DNA of 64,000 nucleotides from Alistipes_A hominis (GTDB lineage: Bacteria; Bacteroidota; Bacteroidia; Bacteroidales; Rikenellaceae), in contig NZ_JACOOK010000002.1 in the NCBI RefSeq assembly GCF_014288115.1, positions 124,001 through 188,000 of the forward strand. The letters are read 5' to 3'. Every line of letters starts with the position of its first letter. The stretch's first letter is position 1. Both the position numbers and the translations under genes were made by a program. This document shows, one piece after another, positions 57,458 to 64,000 of this stretch. The notes under the pieces were generated by a model, which had not been told where the DNA came from, did not search any database, and saw only the letters and a program-made list of their open reading frames with translations.

Positions 57458-58750
57458 TTATCCTTTATATTTTATCCATTTGTACAACTCTGCGAATCCG
57501 GGCTTCTTGCCGTACATGAAAATCCCCACCCGGTAAATTTTGCCGGCCACCCACACCATCGAAAGGAAACTGCCGTAAAGCAACGCGACCGACAGCGCCA
57601 ACTGCCACGCAGGCACTCCGTACGGAATGCGCGCCATCATCACGATCGGCGAGGTGAACGGGATGATGCTGCACCAAACGGACAGCGTCCCGTTCGGGTT
57701 CTGCATCGTGGTGAACATCACGACGATCGCGAAAACCAGCGGAATCGTGGCCGGCATCTGCAACTGCTGGGCGTCCTGCGCGTTGTCGACGGCGCTGCCG
57801 ACCGCCGCGAAAATCGCCGCATAGAGCAGGTAGCCGCCGACGAAATAAACCAGGAAACCGCCGAACAATTTCAGCAGGAAACCGCCGTCGGTTACCTGCC
57901 GGATCGCCGCAAGCGTACCGGCGTCCATTTGCGGCACAACCCCGGGTACGGCCGCGCTCCGGATCAACGCGTCGGGCGTCAGCAGGTGCAGGGCGGCCGT
58001 TCCCAGCGCCAGGATCAGCGCAACCCAGATCAGGAACTGCACCAACGCGACCGACGCGATGCCGAGGATTTTGCCGAGCATCAGTTCGAACGGCCTGACC
58101 GACGAAACGATGATCTCCAACACCCGCGAGTTTTTCTCTTCGATCACGCCGTGCATGACCATCACGCCGTACATGAAAACGAACATGTAGATCAGGAACC
58201 CGAACAGATAGGAAGCGGTCATCGACAGGACGCCGGAACTGGCCCGTCGTTCCCCGGTATCGTGCCGTTGAAAAGTCTGCATCGAAACGTCCGTTTTGAC
58301 CTCCTGCATGATCTGAGACAGGTTCCGGATATCGTGCGCTTCGAGTTTCCGCTTTTCGATAATCCTGCCCAACTGCGACTTCAGATCGTTTTCAACGTCG
58401 AACGTCAGGGCTTCTTTCGTATAGAGACGGACATCCCCGGGATCGGACAGAACGTCCTCACCGATAACCAGGTAGTTGTACCGGTTTCCCGGTGCGCCGA
58501 GCTCGTCTTCGGACAAGTCGGTAGGCGTCAACTTCAGCAGCGCGCCGCTTTGCAACTGCGGGGCGATCCAACCGCTGCGGTCGAGCACCAGGATCTCCAA
58601 CTGCCGGCTTCCGCCGACCTTGTTCAGCAGTACCGGCGCCACCATCAGGACGACCATCAACAGCGGCGTCAACACGGTCGTCAGGATAAACGTCCGTTTC
58701 CGCACCCGCTGGTTGAATTCGCGACCGATAATCAATCCTATCTTACTCAT
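57458..58750 (-). CDS. ABC-2 type exporter permease (NatB-like)
   Basis: A 430-residue ABC-2 permease: one N-terminal helix after KIGLIIGREFNQRVRKRTFIL, a periplasmic segment of about 140 residues, and five C-terminal helices (with FGFLIYMFVFMYGVMVMHGVIEEKNSRVLEIIVSSVRPFELMLGKILGI). The E-x-x-x-R-x-LE motif EEKNSRVLEI is a hallmark of this family. Its ATG (58750) overlaps the end of the ATPase gene by 8 bp (ATGAGTAA), so the two form one transporter. NatAB-type exporters move sodium or lipophilic compounds; the substrate is unknown. Confidence 0.85.
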   Translation of the reverse strand: MSKIGLIIGREFNQRVRKRTFILTTVLTPLLMVVLMVAPVLLNKVGGSRQLEILVLDRSGWIAPQLQSGALLKLTPTDLSEDELGAPGNRYNYLVIGEDVLSDPGDVRLYTKEALTFDVENDLKSQLGRIIEKRKLEAHDIRNLSQIMQEVKTDVSMQTFQRHDTGERRASSGVLSMTASYLFGFLIYMFVFMYGVMVMHGVIEEKNSRVLEIIVSSVRPFELMLGKILGIASVALVQFLIWVALILALGTAALHLLTPDALIRSAAVPGVVPQMDAGTLAAIRQVTDGGFLLKLFGGFLVYFVGGYLLYAAIFAAVGSAVDNAQDAQQLQMPATIPLVFAIVVMFTTMQNPNGTLSVWCSIIPFTSPIVMMARIPYGVPAWQLALSVALLYGSFLSMVWVAGKIYRVGIFMYGKKPGFAELYKWIKYKG

Positions 58751-59681
58751 GGTCGGTTTGTTCAAGTTGTCCGTTGACTGCCCGGATAAAAATGTCGTTC
58801 ATCCCGGGGATCACTTCCGAAAAGCCGTGCAGTTCGGTTCGTTCGTTCAGCAGCCCGATCAGCGGACGCACGGCGTCCGGCGAGACGAGCCGCACTTCGG
58901 CCGTATGATACGGCGCCCCGCGTTTTATGCCGAGCACCGAACAGTAAGGCTGCAGCTCCTGCTGCGACAGCGCCGCCGGGTCGCCCGCGAAATCGATCCG
59001 GAAAACGGATTCGCCGTACCGGCGGCGAATTTCGCCGACAGCGCCGCTCAGGACGTTGCGCGAACGGTCTATCAGCGTGATATGGTCGCAGATCTCTTCG
59101 ACCGACGACATGTTGTGCGTCGAAAAAATCACCGTCGCCCCGCTGTCGCGCAGCGCGAGGATTTCGTTTTTCAGCAGGTTGGCGTTGATCGGGTCGAAGC
59201 CGCTGAACGGTTCGTCGAAAATCAGCAAGGCCGGTCGGTGCAATACCGTGATGATGAACTGGATCTTCTGCGCCATCCCCTTACTGAGCTCCTCCACCTT
59301 CCGGTCCCACCACTCGGCGATCCCGAATTTTTCAAACCACGCCCTCAGGCGCTCCGTCGCTTCCCGCTTCGAAAGACCTTTGAGCTGCGCGAAATAGAGC
59401 GCCTGTTCGCCGACGCGCATTTTTTTATACAATCCGCGCTCTTCGGGCAGGTAGCCGATCCGGTAAATGTCGTCGGGAGCGAGCGGCCGTCCGTCGAAAA
59501 ACACCCGGCCGCTGTCGGGCGCCGTGATCCGGTTGATGATGCGGATCAGCGTCGTCTTGCCCGCGCCGTTCGGCCCGAGCAACCCGTAAACCGCCCCCCG
59601 CGGAACTTCCAAAGACACGTCGTCGAGCGCCGTATGAGCGGCGTAACGCTTGGTGACCTGTTCTACCCGTAACAAACACAT
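58743..59681 (-). CDS. ABC transporter ATP-binding protein (NatA-like)
   Basis: A 312-residue ATPase: Walker A GPNGAGKTT, Q-loop YLPEERGLYKKM, signature LSKGMAQKI, Walker B LLIFDEPFSGFDP and H-loop FSTHNMSSVEEICDH, followed by a C-terminal DUF4162-type region (residues 230-312). The start at 59681 (MCLLRVEQVTKRY) fits the family; the open frame extends 72 bp further upstream but without domain support. It drives the permease encoded by the overlapping next gene. A TACCTTTG box is found at 59797-59804. Confidence 0.9.
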   Translation of the reverse strand: MCLLRVEQVTKRYAAHTALDDVSLEVPRGAVYGLLGPNGAGKTTLIRIINRITAPDSGRVFFDGRPLAPDDIYRIGYLPEERGLYKKMRVGEQALYFAQLKGLSKREATERLRAWFEKFGIAEWWDRKVEELSKGMAQKIQFIITVLHRPALLIFDEPFSGFDPINANLLKNEILALRDSGATVIFSTHNMSSVEEICDHITLIDRSRNVLSGAVGEIRRRYGESVFRIDFAGDPAALSQQELQPYCSVLGIKRGAPYHTAEVRLVSPDAVRPLIGLLNERTELHGFSEVIPGMNDIFIRAVNGQLEQTDHE

Positions 59682-59796
59682 GGCGGATGCGAGGTTAAAA
59701 TAATCCGAAAATAATCGCCGGCACGCCTCACGGTATCGGGCTGATTGCCACATAAGTCCGCACTTGCGACCCGCCGCCGCGAACCGGCAGCGGGAA

Positions 59797-59804
59797 CAAA
59801 GGTA
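59797..59804 (-). promoter_or_regulatory. Candidate -7 box for the ABC exporter-galE operon
   Basis: Minus-strand TACCTTTG (TAnnTTTG), 115 bp before the ATPase start at 59681. It lies in a 235-bp divergent region shared with manA. Confidence 0.45.
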
Positions 59805-59825
59805 TGAAAAGTTGCCATAATTTGT

Positions 59826-59833
59826 TAAATTTG
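59826..59833 (+). promoter_or_regulatory. Candidate -7 box for manA
   Basis: TAAATTTG (TAnnTTTG), 83 bp before the manA ATG at 59917. No clear -33 is present. Confidence 0.45.
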
Positions 59834-59916
59834 TCGTTAAAATTCAGGGCTTTGTCTGCCGTTGCGTTCTCCGTTCCGGGGAACCGTCCGCAGCCGGGCT
59901 CGCTAAAACGTTGCGA

Positions 59917-60885
59917 ATGCTGTATCCGTTAAAATTCAGGCCTCGGCCGAAAGAGCGTATCTGGGGGGGGCGGCGGCTGTCCGAAAAACTCGGAAAACGG
60001 CTGCCCCGGGAGCGTACGATCGGCGAAAGTTGGGAAATTTCCGGCCTCGACGGCGACGTATCCGTCGTCGGCAACGGCATACTGGCCGGAAACAACCTCG
60101 AAGAGTTGATCGAAGTCTATATGGGCGATCTGGTAGGCGACAAAATTTACGAGAAATTCGGCCTGCAGTTTCCGCTGCTGATCAAATACATCGATGCGCA
60201 GGACAAACTCTCGGTGCAGGTGCATCCGGACGACGCCCTGGCGGCGAAACGGTACGGCGGTTACGGTAAATCCGAAATGTGGTACGTCCTGGACTGCGAT
60301 CCGGGAGCCGAGCTTTACTTGGGATTCGACGGGGACGTATCGCGCGAACGCTATGCGGAACACGTGGAGCGCGGCACGCTACCCGAAATTCTTTCTCGTC
60401 CGAAAGTAAGCCCCGGAGACGCATTCTTCATTCCGGCAGGCACGATCCACGCCATCGGCAAGGGAATCCTGCTGGCCGAAATCCAGCAGGCTTCGGACGT
60501 CACCTACCGGATTTACGACTGGGGACGCACGGACGCTTCGGGTAAAGGGCGCGAACTGCATACCGACCTGGCCGCCGACGCGATCCGTTTCGACAACGAC
60601 ATCCCGTACCGTATCACCGCCGAACCGCGGACGAACGAAGCGGTTCCGCTGAAAAGATCGCCTTACTTCACCGTCAACCTGATCGGACTGGACGGCGCGG
60701 TCGAACGCAACCACGTGGAGCGCGATTCGTTCGTCGTCTACATGTTGACCGAAGGACGGGCGACGCTCGGCTGGGAAGGCGGCTCCGAAACCGTCAAAAA
60801 AGGCGAGACCCTACTGGTACCTGCCTGCATCGAGGAGGTAACGCTGACCGGACAGGGAAAACTGCTGGAAATTTACATCGAATAA
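59917..60885 (+). CDS. manA: Mannose-6-phosphate isomerase, type I (short form)
   Basis: ManA interconverts mannose 6-phosphate and fructose 6-phosphate, supplying mannose and GDP-sugars. The 322-residue cupin enzyme has zinc-binding residues in VQVHPDDALAAKRYGG with KSEMWYVLD, the catalytic region FIPAGTIHAIGKGILLAEIQQASDVTYRIYDWGRTD, and the C-terminal cupin with FVVYMLTEGRATLGWEGG. The length matches the compact Bacillus-type enzyme rather than the roughly 390-residue enteric form. ATG at 59917 was chosen over a TTG six bases upstream. It is followed 30 bp later by the dCMP deaminase gene. Confidence 0.92.
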   Translation: MLYPLKFRPRPKERIWGGRRLSEKLGKRLPRERTIGESWEISGLDGDVSVVGNGILAGNNLEELIEVYMGDLVGDKIYEKFGLQFPLLIKYIDAQDKLSVQVHPDDALAAKRYGGYGKSEMWYVLDCDPGAELYLGFDGDVSRERYAEHVERGTLPEILSRPKVSPGDAFFIPAGTIHAIGKGILLAEIQQASDVTYRIYDWGRTDASGKGRELHTDLAADAIRFDNDIPYRITAEPRTNEAVPLKRSPYFTVNLIGLDGAVERNHVERDSFVVYMLTEGRATLGWEGGSETVKKGETLLVPACIEEVTLTGQGKLLEIYIE

Positions 60886-60915
60886 AAACTGAAACGGCAT
60901 ACACGACATCTTTTT

Positions 60916-61356
60916 ATGGGATACCAGGAAGAAAAACAACGTCAGCTCGACATTCGTTACATCAAAATGGCCCGGATCTGGGCCGAAAACTCCTACTGCG
61001 TCCGCCGGCAGGTAGGCGCCCTGCTGGTCAAGAACAAGATGATCATCTCGGACGGTTACAACGGCACGCCGGCCGGATTCGAGAACATCTGCGAGGACGA
61101 GGCCGGCAAGACCAAACCCTACGTTCTGCACGCCGAAGCGAACGCGATCACCAAGGTGGCCAAATCGAACAACAGCAGCGAAGGCTCGACGCTGTACGTC
61201 ACGTCGTCGCCCTGCATCGAATGTTCGAAACTGATTATTCAGAGCGGCATCCGCCGCGTAGTCTACTGCGACGACTACCATTCGACCGACGGTCTCGACC
61301 TGTTGCAGCGCGTCGGGATCGAAGTGGTGCGGGTGACGCTGCCGGAAGAACGGTAA
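60916..61356 (+). CDS. dCMP deaminase (ComEB-like)
   Basis: A 146-residue zinc deaminase of the deoxycytidylate group. Zinc ligands: His and Glu in LHAEANAI and cysteines in SSPCIECSKLII. The N-terminus (LDIRYIKMARIWAENSYCVRRQVGALLVKNKMIISDGYNG) and TPAGFENICED are typical. It produces dUMP, which thymidylate synthase uses; the product pool is also served by Dut encoded at 10147. The start at 60916 lies 30 bp after manA. Confidence 0.9.
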   Translation: MGYQEEKQRQLDIRYIKMARIWAENSYCVRRQVGALLVKNKMIISDGYNGTPAGFENICEDEAGKTKPYVLHAEANAITKVAKSNNSSEGSTLYVTSSPCIECSKLIIQSGIRRVVYCDDYHSTDGLDLLQRVGIEVVRVTLPEER

Positions 61357-61388
61357 CGCATCGGCCTTTATCCAAACCGAACCCGAAT

Positions 61389-62456
61389 ATGAAAAAACGC
61401 AGGAAAGAACGGCAGGCAATACGACTCCAGGAACCGGCCAAAACGGTTCCGATGGTTTCCCGTTACGCGAACGGCGCGTATCGGCTGATCCGCGTGTTCG
61501 TCGAAGGGTACGACGACGTGGCGTTCTGGCGCAGCATCTTCGACGACTACGAAACCGAGCGGCTGAAGTTCGAAATCAGCGTCCCGTTGCGCGACGACCT
61601 GGCAAAAGGCAAAAAAGTCCTGCTGGCGATGATCGACGAGCGCGACCGGGATACGATCCTGTGCATGGACAGCGACTTCGACTACCTGTTCAAAAACTTC
61701 AACGACCAGTCGCGGCTGGTGAACAACACCCCGAGGCTGTTCCACACCTACGCCTATGCGACCGAAAATTTCCTGTGCCACCCCCCGTCGCTGCATAAGG
61801 TGTGCGTCAAAGCGACCAAAAACGATACGCTGATCTTCAACTTCGAAAAGTTCATGACCGCTTATTCGCGGACGATCTACCCGTTGTTCCTGTGGTACGC
61901 CTACTCCGCCCGCCGCAAAAGCGAAAAGGCCTTTTCGTTGCTCGACTTCCGCAGCAGCGTCCGGCTCAACTACCTCGATTTGCGCGACGACGGCGCCGAA
62001 ACGCTGCACTGGCTCGGCCGTCAGGTCGAAAAGCGTCTCCGAACGTTGGAAGCCAACCATCCGACCTGGATCGGCGAAGTGGCCGCTTTCGGGCGCCATA
62101 TCCGGCAGTTCGGCGTCGAAACCGACAATGTCTATTTTTTCATGCAGGGCCATACGCTGCTGGACAACGTGGTGCTGATCCTTCTGCACACCGTTTGCGA
62201 ACGGCTGCGGGACATGACCGTCGAACGGATCACTTCGGGAACCAAGCAGGGCGTGTCATTGAAAAACGAACTGAGCAATTACAACAACTCGTTGCGCAAC
62301 GTGCGCGAGGTACTGCTCGACAACGAACAGTATAAGGAGTGTTTCCTGTATAAAAAACTGAAAAAAGACATCGAACTGTATATTCAACAACTGATCGCGG
62401 AGGACGAAGCCGGCCGTCGGCCGGCCGACGCTCCGGACGATCGGGCAATCAGATAG
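61389..62456 (+). CDS. DUF4435-domain protein (Toprim-like)
   Basis: A 355-residue soluble protein. Near the N-terminus RVFVEGYDDVAFWRSIF carries an acidic residue, and about 40 residues on, TILCMDSDFDYLF gives a DxD. This Glu...DxD pattern is that of Toprim folds, as in OLD nucleases, topoisomerases and RNase M5. The remaining 250 residues are mostly helical (WLGRQVEKRLRTLEANHP, HTLLDNVVLILLHTVCERLRD) with no recognised domain. DUF4435 proteins are sometimes coupled to defence or mobile loci; here the neighbours are housekeeping. The start at 61389 (MKKRRKER) follows the dCMP deaminase gene by 32 bp. Confidence 0.75.
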   Translation: MKKRRKERQAIRLQEPAKTVPMVSRYANGAYRLIRVFVEGYDDVAFWRSIFDDYETERLKFEISVPLRDDLAKGKKVLLAMIDERDRDTILCMDSDFDYLFKNFNDQSRLVNNTPRLFHTYAYATENFLCHPPSLHKVCVKATKNDTLIFNFEKFMTAYSRTIYPLFLWYAYSARRKSEKAFSLLDFRSSVRLNYLDLRDDGAETLHWLGRQVEKRLRTLEANHPTWIGEVAAFGRHIRQFGVETDNVYFFMQGHTLLDNVVLILLHTVCERLRDMTVERITSGTKQGVSLKNELSNYNNSLRNVREVLLDNEQYKECFLYKKLKKDIELYIQQLIAEDEAGRRPADAPDDRAIR

Positions 62457-62459
62457 ACT

Positions 62460-63281
62460 ATGGCCGACGTAATCAAGAATTTCCCGTCCCGCCTGCACAA
62501 GATGACGCAGGTGTTTTACCGCGAAGTTCCGTCTCAGGTGGCCACGCGCCGTTTCATCGACACGCTGACCAACCTGCTGTTCCCGGTACGGGACAAAAGG
62601 AACATCTCGCTGAAGGAAATGGATCTGAAATGGGAGAATCTCCAGCACGATTTCCTGGAGATCATCAGCCCGCTGTGCGCCGACATGGACTGTTGCTGCG
62701 AACATCTCACCGAACGGTTTTTCGGCGAAATCCCGCTGATATACACCCGGCTGATGCAGGACGCCAACCTTTACAAAAACTGCGACCCGGCGGCCTACTG
62801 CACCGAAGAGGTGATCTTGTGCTATCCGGGATTCTACGCCGTGATGGTGTACCGCCTGTCGCACGTGCTGCACAAACTGAAAATACCGGTATTGCCGCGC
62901 GTGATTTCGGAATACGCGCACAGCCAGACCGGAATCGACATCCACCCGGGAGCCACCATCGGGCCGAACTTCTACATCGACCACGGCACCGGGATCGTCA
63001 TCGGCGAAACGACCGTTATCGGGCGGAACGTCAAAATTTACCAGGGCGTCACGCTGGGCGCCACGTTTGTCGACAAAGAGCTTTCGGGCGTCCGGCGTCA
63101 TCCGACCATCGAGGACAACGTGATCATCTACGCCGGCAGCACGATCCTCGGCGGCGACACGGTGATCGGCCACGACACGGTGATCGGCGGTAACGTATGG
63201 CTCACCGAGTCGGTTCCGCCCCATTCGACGGTCTACTGCAAACCCGAAATCGTCATCAAAGGAAAACGCACGAAAAAATGA
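62460..63281 (+). CDS. cysE: Serine O-acetyltransferase
   Basis: CysE makes O-acetylserine from serine and acetyl-CoA for cysteine synthesis. The 273-residue protein has an N-terminal helical domain (residues 1-135) and a left-handed beta-helix (hexapeptide repeats, about 150-260). Catalytic and binding segments: SQTGIDIHPGATIGPNFYIDHGTGIVIGETTVIG (His pair), GVTLGATFVDKE, RRHPTIEDNVIIYAGSTILGG. A Cys-rich stretch CADMDCCCEHLTERFFGEIP is unusual in the N-terminal domain. It is 3 bp downstream of the DUF4435 gene, and its TGA overlaps the next ATG by 4 bp. Confidence 0.93.
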   Translation: MADVIKNFPSRLHKMTQVFYREVPSQVATRRFIDTLTNLLFPVRDKRNISLKEMDLKWENLQHDFLEIISPLCADMDCCCEHLTERFFGEIPLIYTRLMQDANLYKNCDPAAYCTEEVILCYPGFYAVMVYRLSHVLHKLKIPVLPRVISEYAHSQTGIDIHPGATIGPNFYIDHGTGIVIGETTVIGRNVKIYQGVTLGATFVDKELSGVRRHPTIEDNVIIYAGSTILGGDTVIGHDTVIGGNVWLTESVPPHSTVYCKPEIVIKGKRTKK

Positions 63282-64000
63282 ACCGGAAAAACGGCAGGCA
63301 TTTCGACGGATTCTGCCCGGCGCTGGCGCTCGTCCTGAGGTTGGGACTGCTGTACGCGGCGTGGCTGTTGTGCCGCATCGTATTCTTCCTGCAGAACCGG
63401 GCCGAAATCGGGCCGCTCGCGGCAAGCGAACTGCCCGGACTGCTACACGGCAGCCTGGTGTTCGACACGGTGTCGATCCTGTACGTCAACTCGCTGTTCA
63501 TCGTGCTGTCGCTCGTACCGCTGCGGCTGCGCGAACGGCGGTGGTACGGCACGATGTTGTTCTGGCTTTTTTCCGTCGCCAACGCCCTCGCGCTGATCGT
63601 CAACGTCTCGGACGGCGTCTATTACCACTACGCGAAAAAAAGGTTCACCTCGGACGAACTCTCCTACCTCGGCAACAACGACAATACCGGAACCGTACTG
63701 CTGAAAGCGCTCGCCGAAAACTGGTACGTCGCGCTGTTTGCCGCCGGATTGATCGCCGCCCTCGTCTGGGCCTACCGCCGCATCCGGGTCGCTCCGTCGC
63801 GGATCCGGTCGAACACGGCCTACGCGCTGATCCATCTGCCGGCGCTGCTGGTCGCAGTCGGACTGTCCATCGGGGGCATACGGGGCGGATTCAGCCGACA
63901 AACGCGCCCGATCACGCTCAGCAACGCCACGCTGTATACCGCGTCGAGTCCGAAGGCGAACCTGATCCTCAGCAACCCGTTCTGTATGCTGCGGACGCTC
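63278..64000 (+). CDS. LTA synthase-family (sulfatase-like) membrane protein, N-terminal part
   Basis: The gene runs off the window end with no stop in 241 codons. The ATG at 63278 overlaps the cysE stop (ATGA). The N-terminus contains several transmembrane helices (LVLRLGLLYAAWLLCRIVFFLQNR, LYVNSLFIVLSLVPLRL, MLFWLFSVANALALIVNVSDGVYYHY) and the stretch YAKKRFTSDELSYLG, typical of the membrane domain of the LTA synthase/phosphoglycerol transferase group in Bacteroidota. The catalytic sulfatase domain lies beyond the window. These proteins modify surface glycans with phosphoglycerol or related groups; in Gram-negatives the acceptor is often unknown. Confidence 0.85.
   Translation, partial: MNRKNGRHFDGFCPALALVLRLGLLYAAWLLCRIVFFLQNRAEIGPLAASELPGLLHGSLVFDTVSILYVNSLFIVLSLVPLRLRERRWYGTMLFWLFSVANALALIVNVSDGVYYHYAKKRFTSDELSYLGNNDNTGTVLLKALAENWYVALFAAGLIAALVWAYRRIRVAPSRIRSNTAYALIHLPALLVAVGLSIGGIRGGFSRQTRPITLSNATLYTASSPKANLILSNPFCMLRTL

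Overview
The window is one 64-kb chromosomal segment of a Bacteroidota bacterium. Gene content and order point to Bacteroidales, and the GC-rich coding sequence (roughly 55-60% by eye) suggests a Rikenellaceae/Alistipes-like genome; that family assignment is inference. Supporting signs are TTTG-N19/20-TAnnTTTG promoters, the virtual absence of Shine-Dalgarno sequences, Bacteroidota-restricted families (DUF4296, DUF4254, BACON, the GldE-type CorC protein, a PASTA-bearing FtsI) and a murE-mraY-murD-ftsW-murG-murC-ftsQ-ftsA-ftsZ cluster without ddl. No rRNA, CRISPR array, insertion sequence, prophage or SusC/SusD polysaccharide-utilisation pair was seen.

Layout. 1-1.4 kb: end of an outer-membrane barrel gene and lptC. 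1.4-6.6 kb, minus strand: folE, a Pif1/RecD-like helicase, upp and hflX. 6.7-6.8 kb: a monocistronic tRNA-Ala(GGC) with its own promoter and terminator. 6.9-19 kb, plus strand: rlmN, a secreted thioredoxin, a flippase, dut, holB-folK, an Ig-like lipoprotein, a barrel protein, rbfA, a LolC/E-like permease, a DUF4296 lipoprotein and an amidohydrolase that overlaps it by 89 bp. 19.1-24.2 kb: a five-gene heterodisulfide-reductase-like (Hdr) redox cluster encoding HdrC, HdrB, HdrA, a small HdrC-like protein and a membrane HdrE/HdrD fusion. This is the most unusual system in the window. 24.4-27.1 kb, minus strand: a GH29 fucosidase and gldE.

27.1-46.5 kb, minus strand: the division and cell-wall (dcw) cluster in two blocks. 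ftsL-ftsI (43.9-46.5 kb) is separated from murE...ftsZ (27.1-38.8 kb) by a 5-kb island holding a CPA2 antiporter, a membrane-anchored PHP-domain protein, a two-helix membrane protein and a small secreted protein. mraZ and rsmH are absent from this locus. 46.8-52.6 kb, minus strand: a BACON-phosphodiesterase lipoprotein, mdh, gcvH, a second phosphodiesterase-family protein, a family 9 glycosyltransferase and a DUF4254 gene. 52.7-56.3 kb, plus strand: a LysM glucosaminidase, an uncharacterised gene, and a DUF1080/TIM-barrel epimerase pair. 56.4-59.7 kb, minus strand: galE and a NatAB-like ABC exporter. 59.9-64 kb, plus strand: manA, dCMP deaminase, a DUF4435 protein, cysE and the start of an LTA-synthase-family gene that runs off the window.

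Most of the window is housekeeping: envelope biogenesis (LptC, LolC/E, Mur/Fts, FtsI, flippase, glycosyltransferase), folate (FolE, FolK), nucleotides (Upp, Dut, dCMP deaminase) and translation (HflX, RlmN, RbfA, tRNA). The less explained parts are the Hdr-like complex, the island inside the dcw cluster, the DUF4435 gene and the short 3-keto-sugar-type operon.
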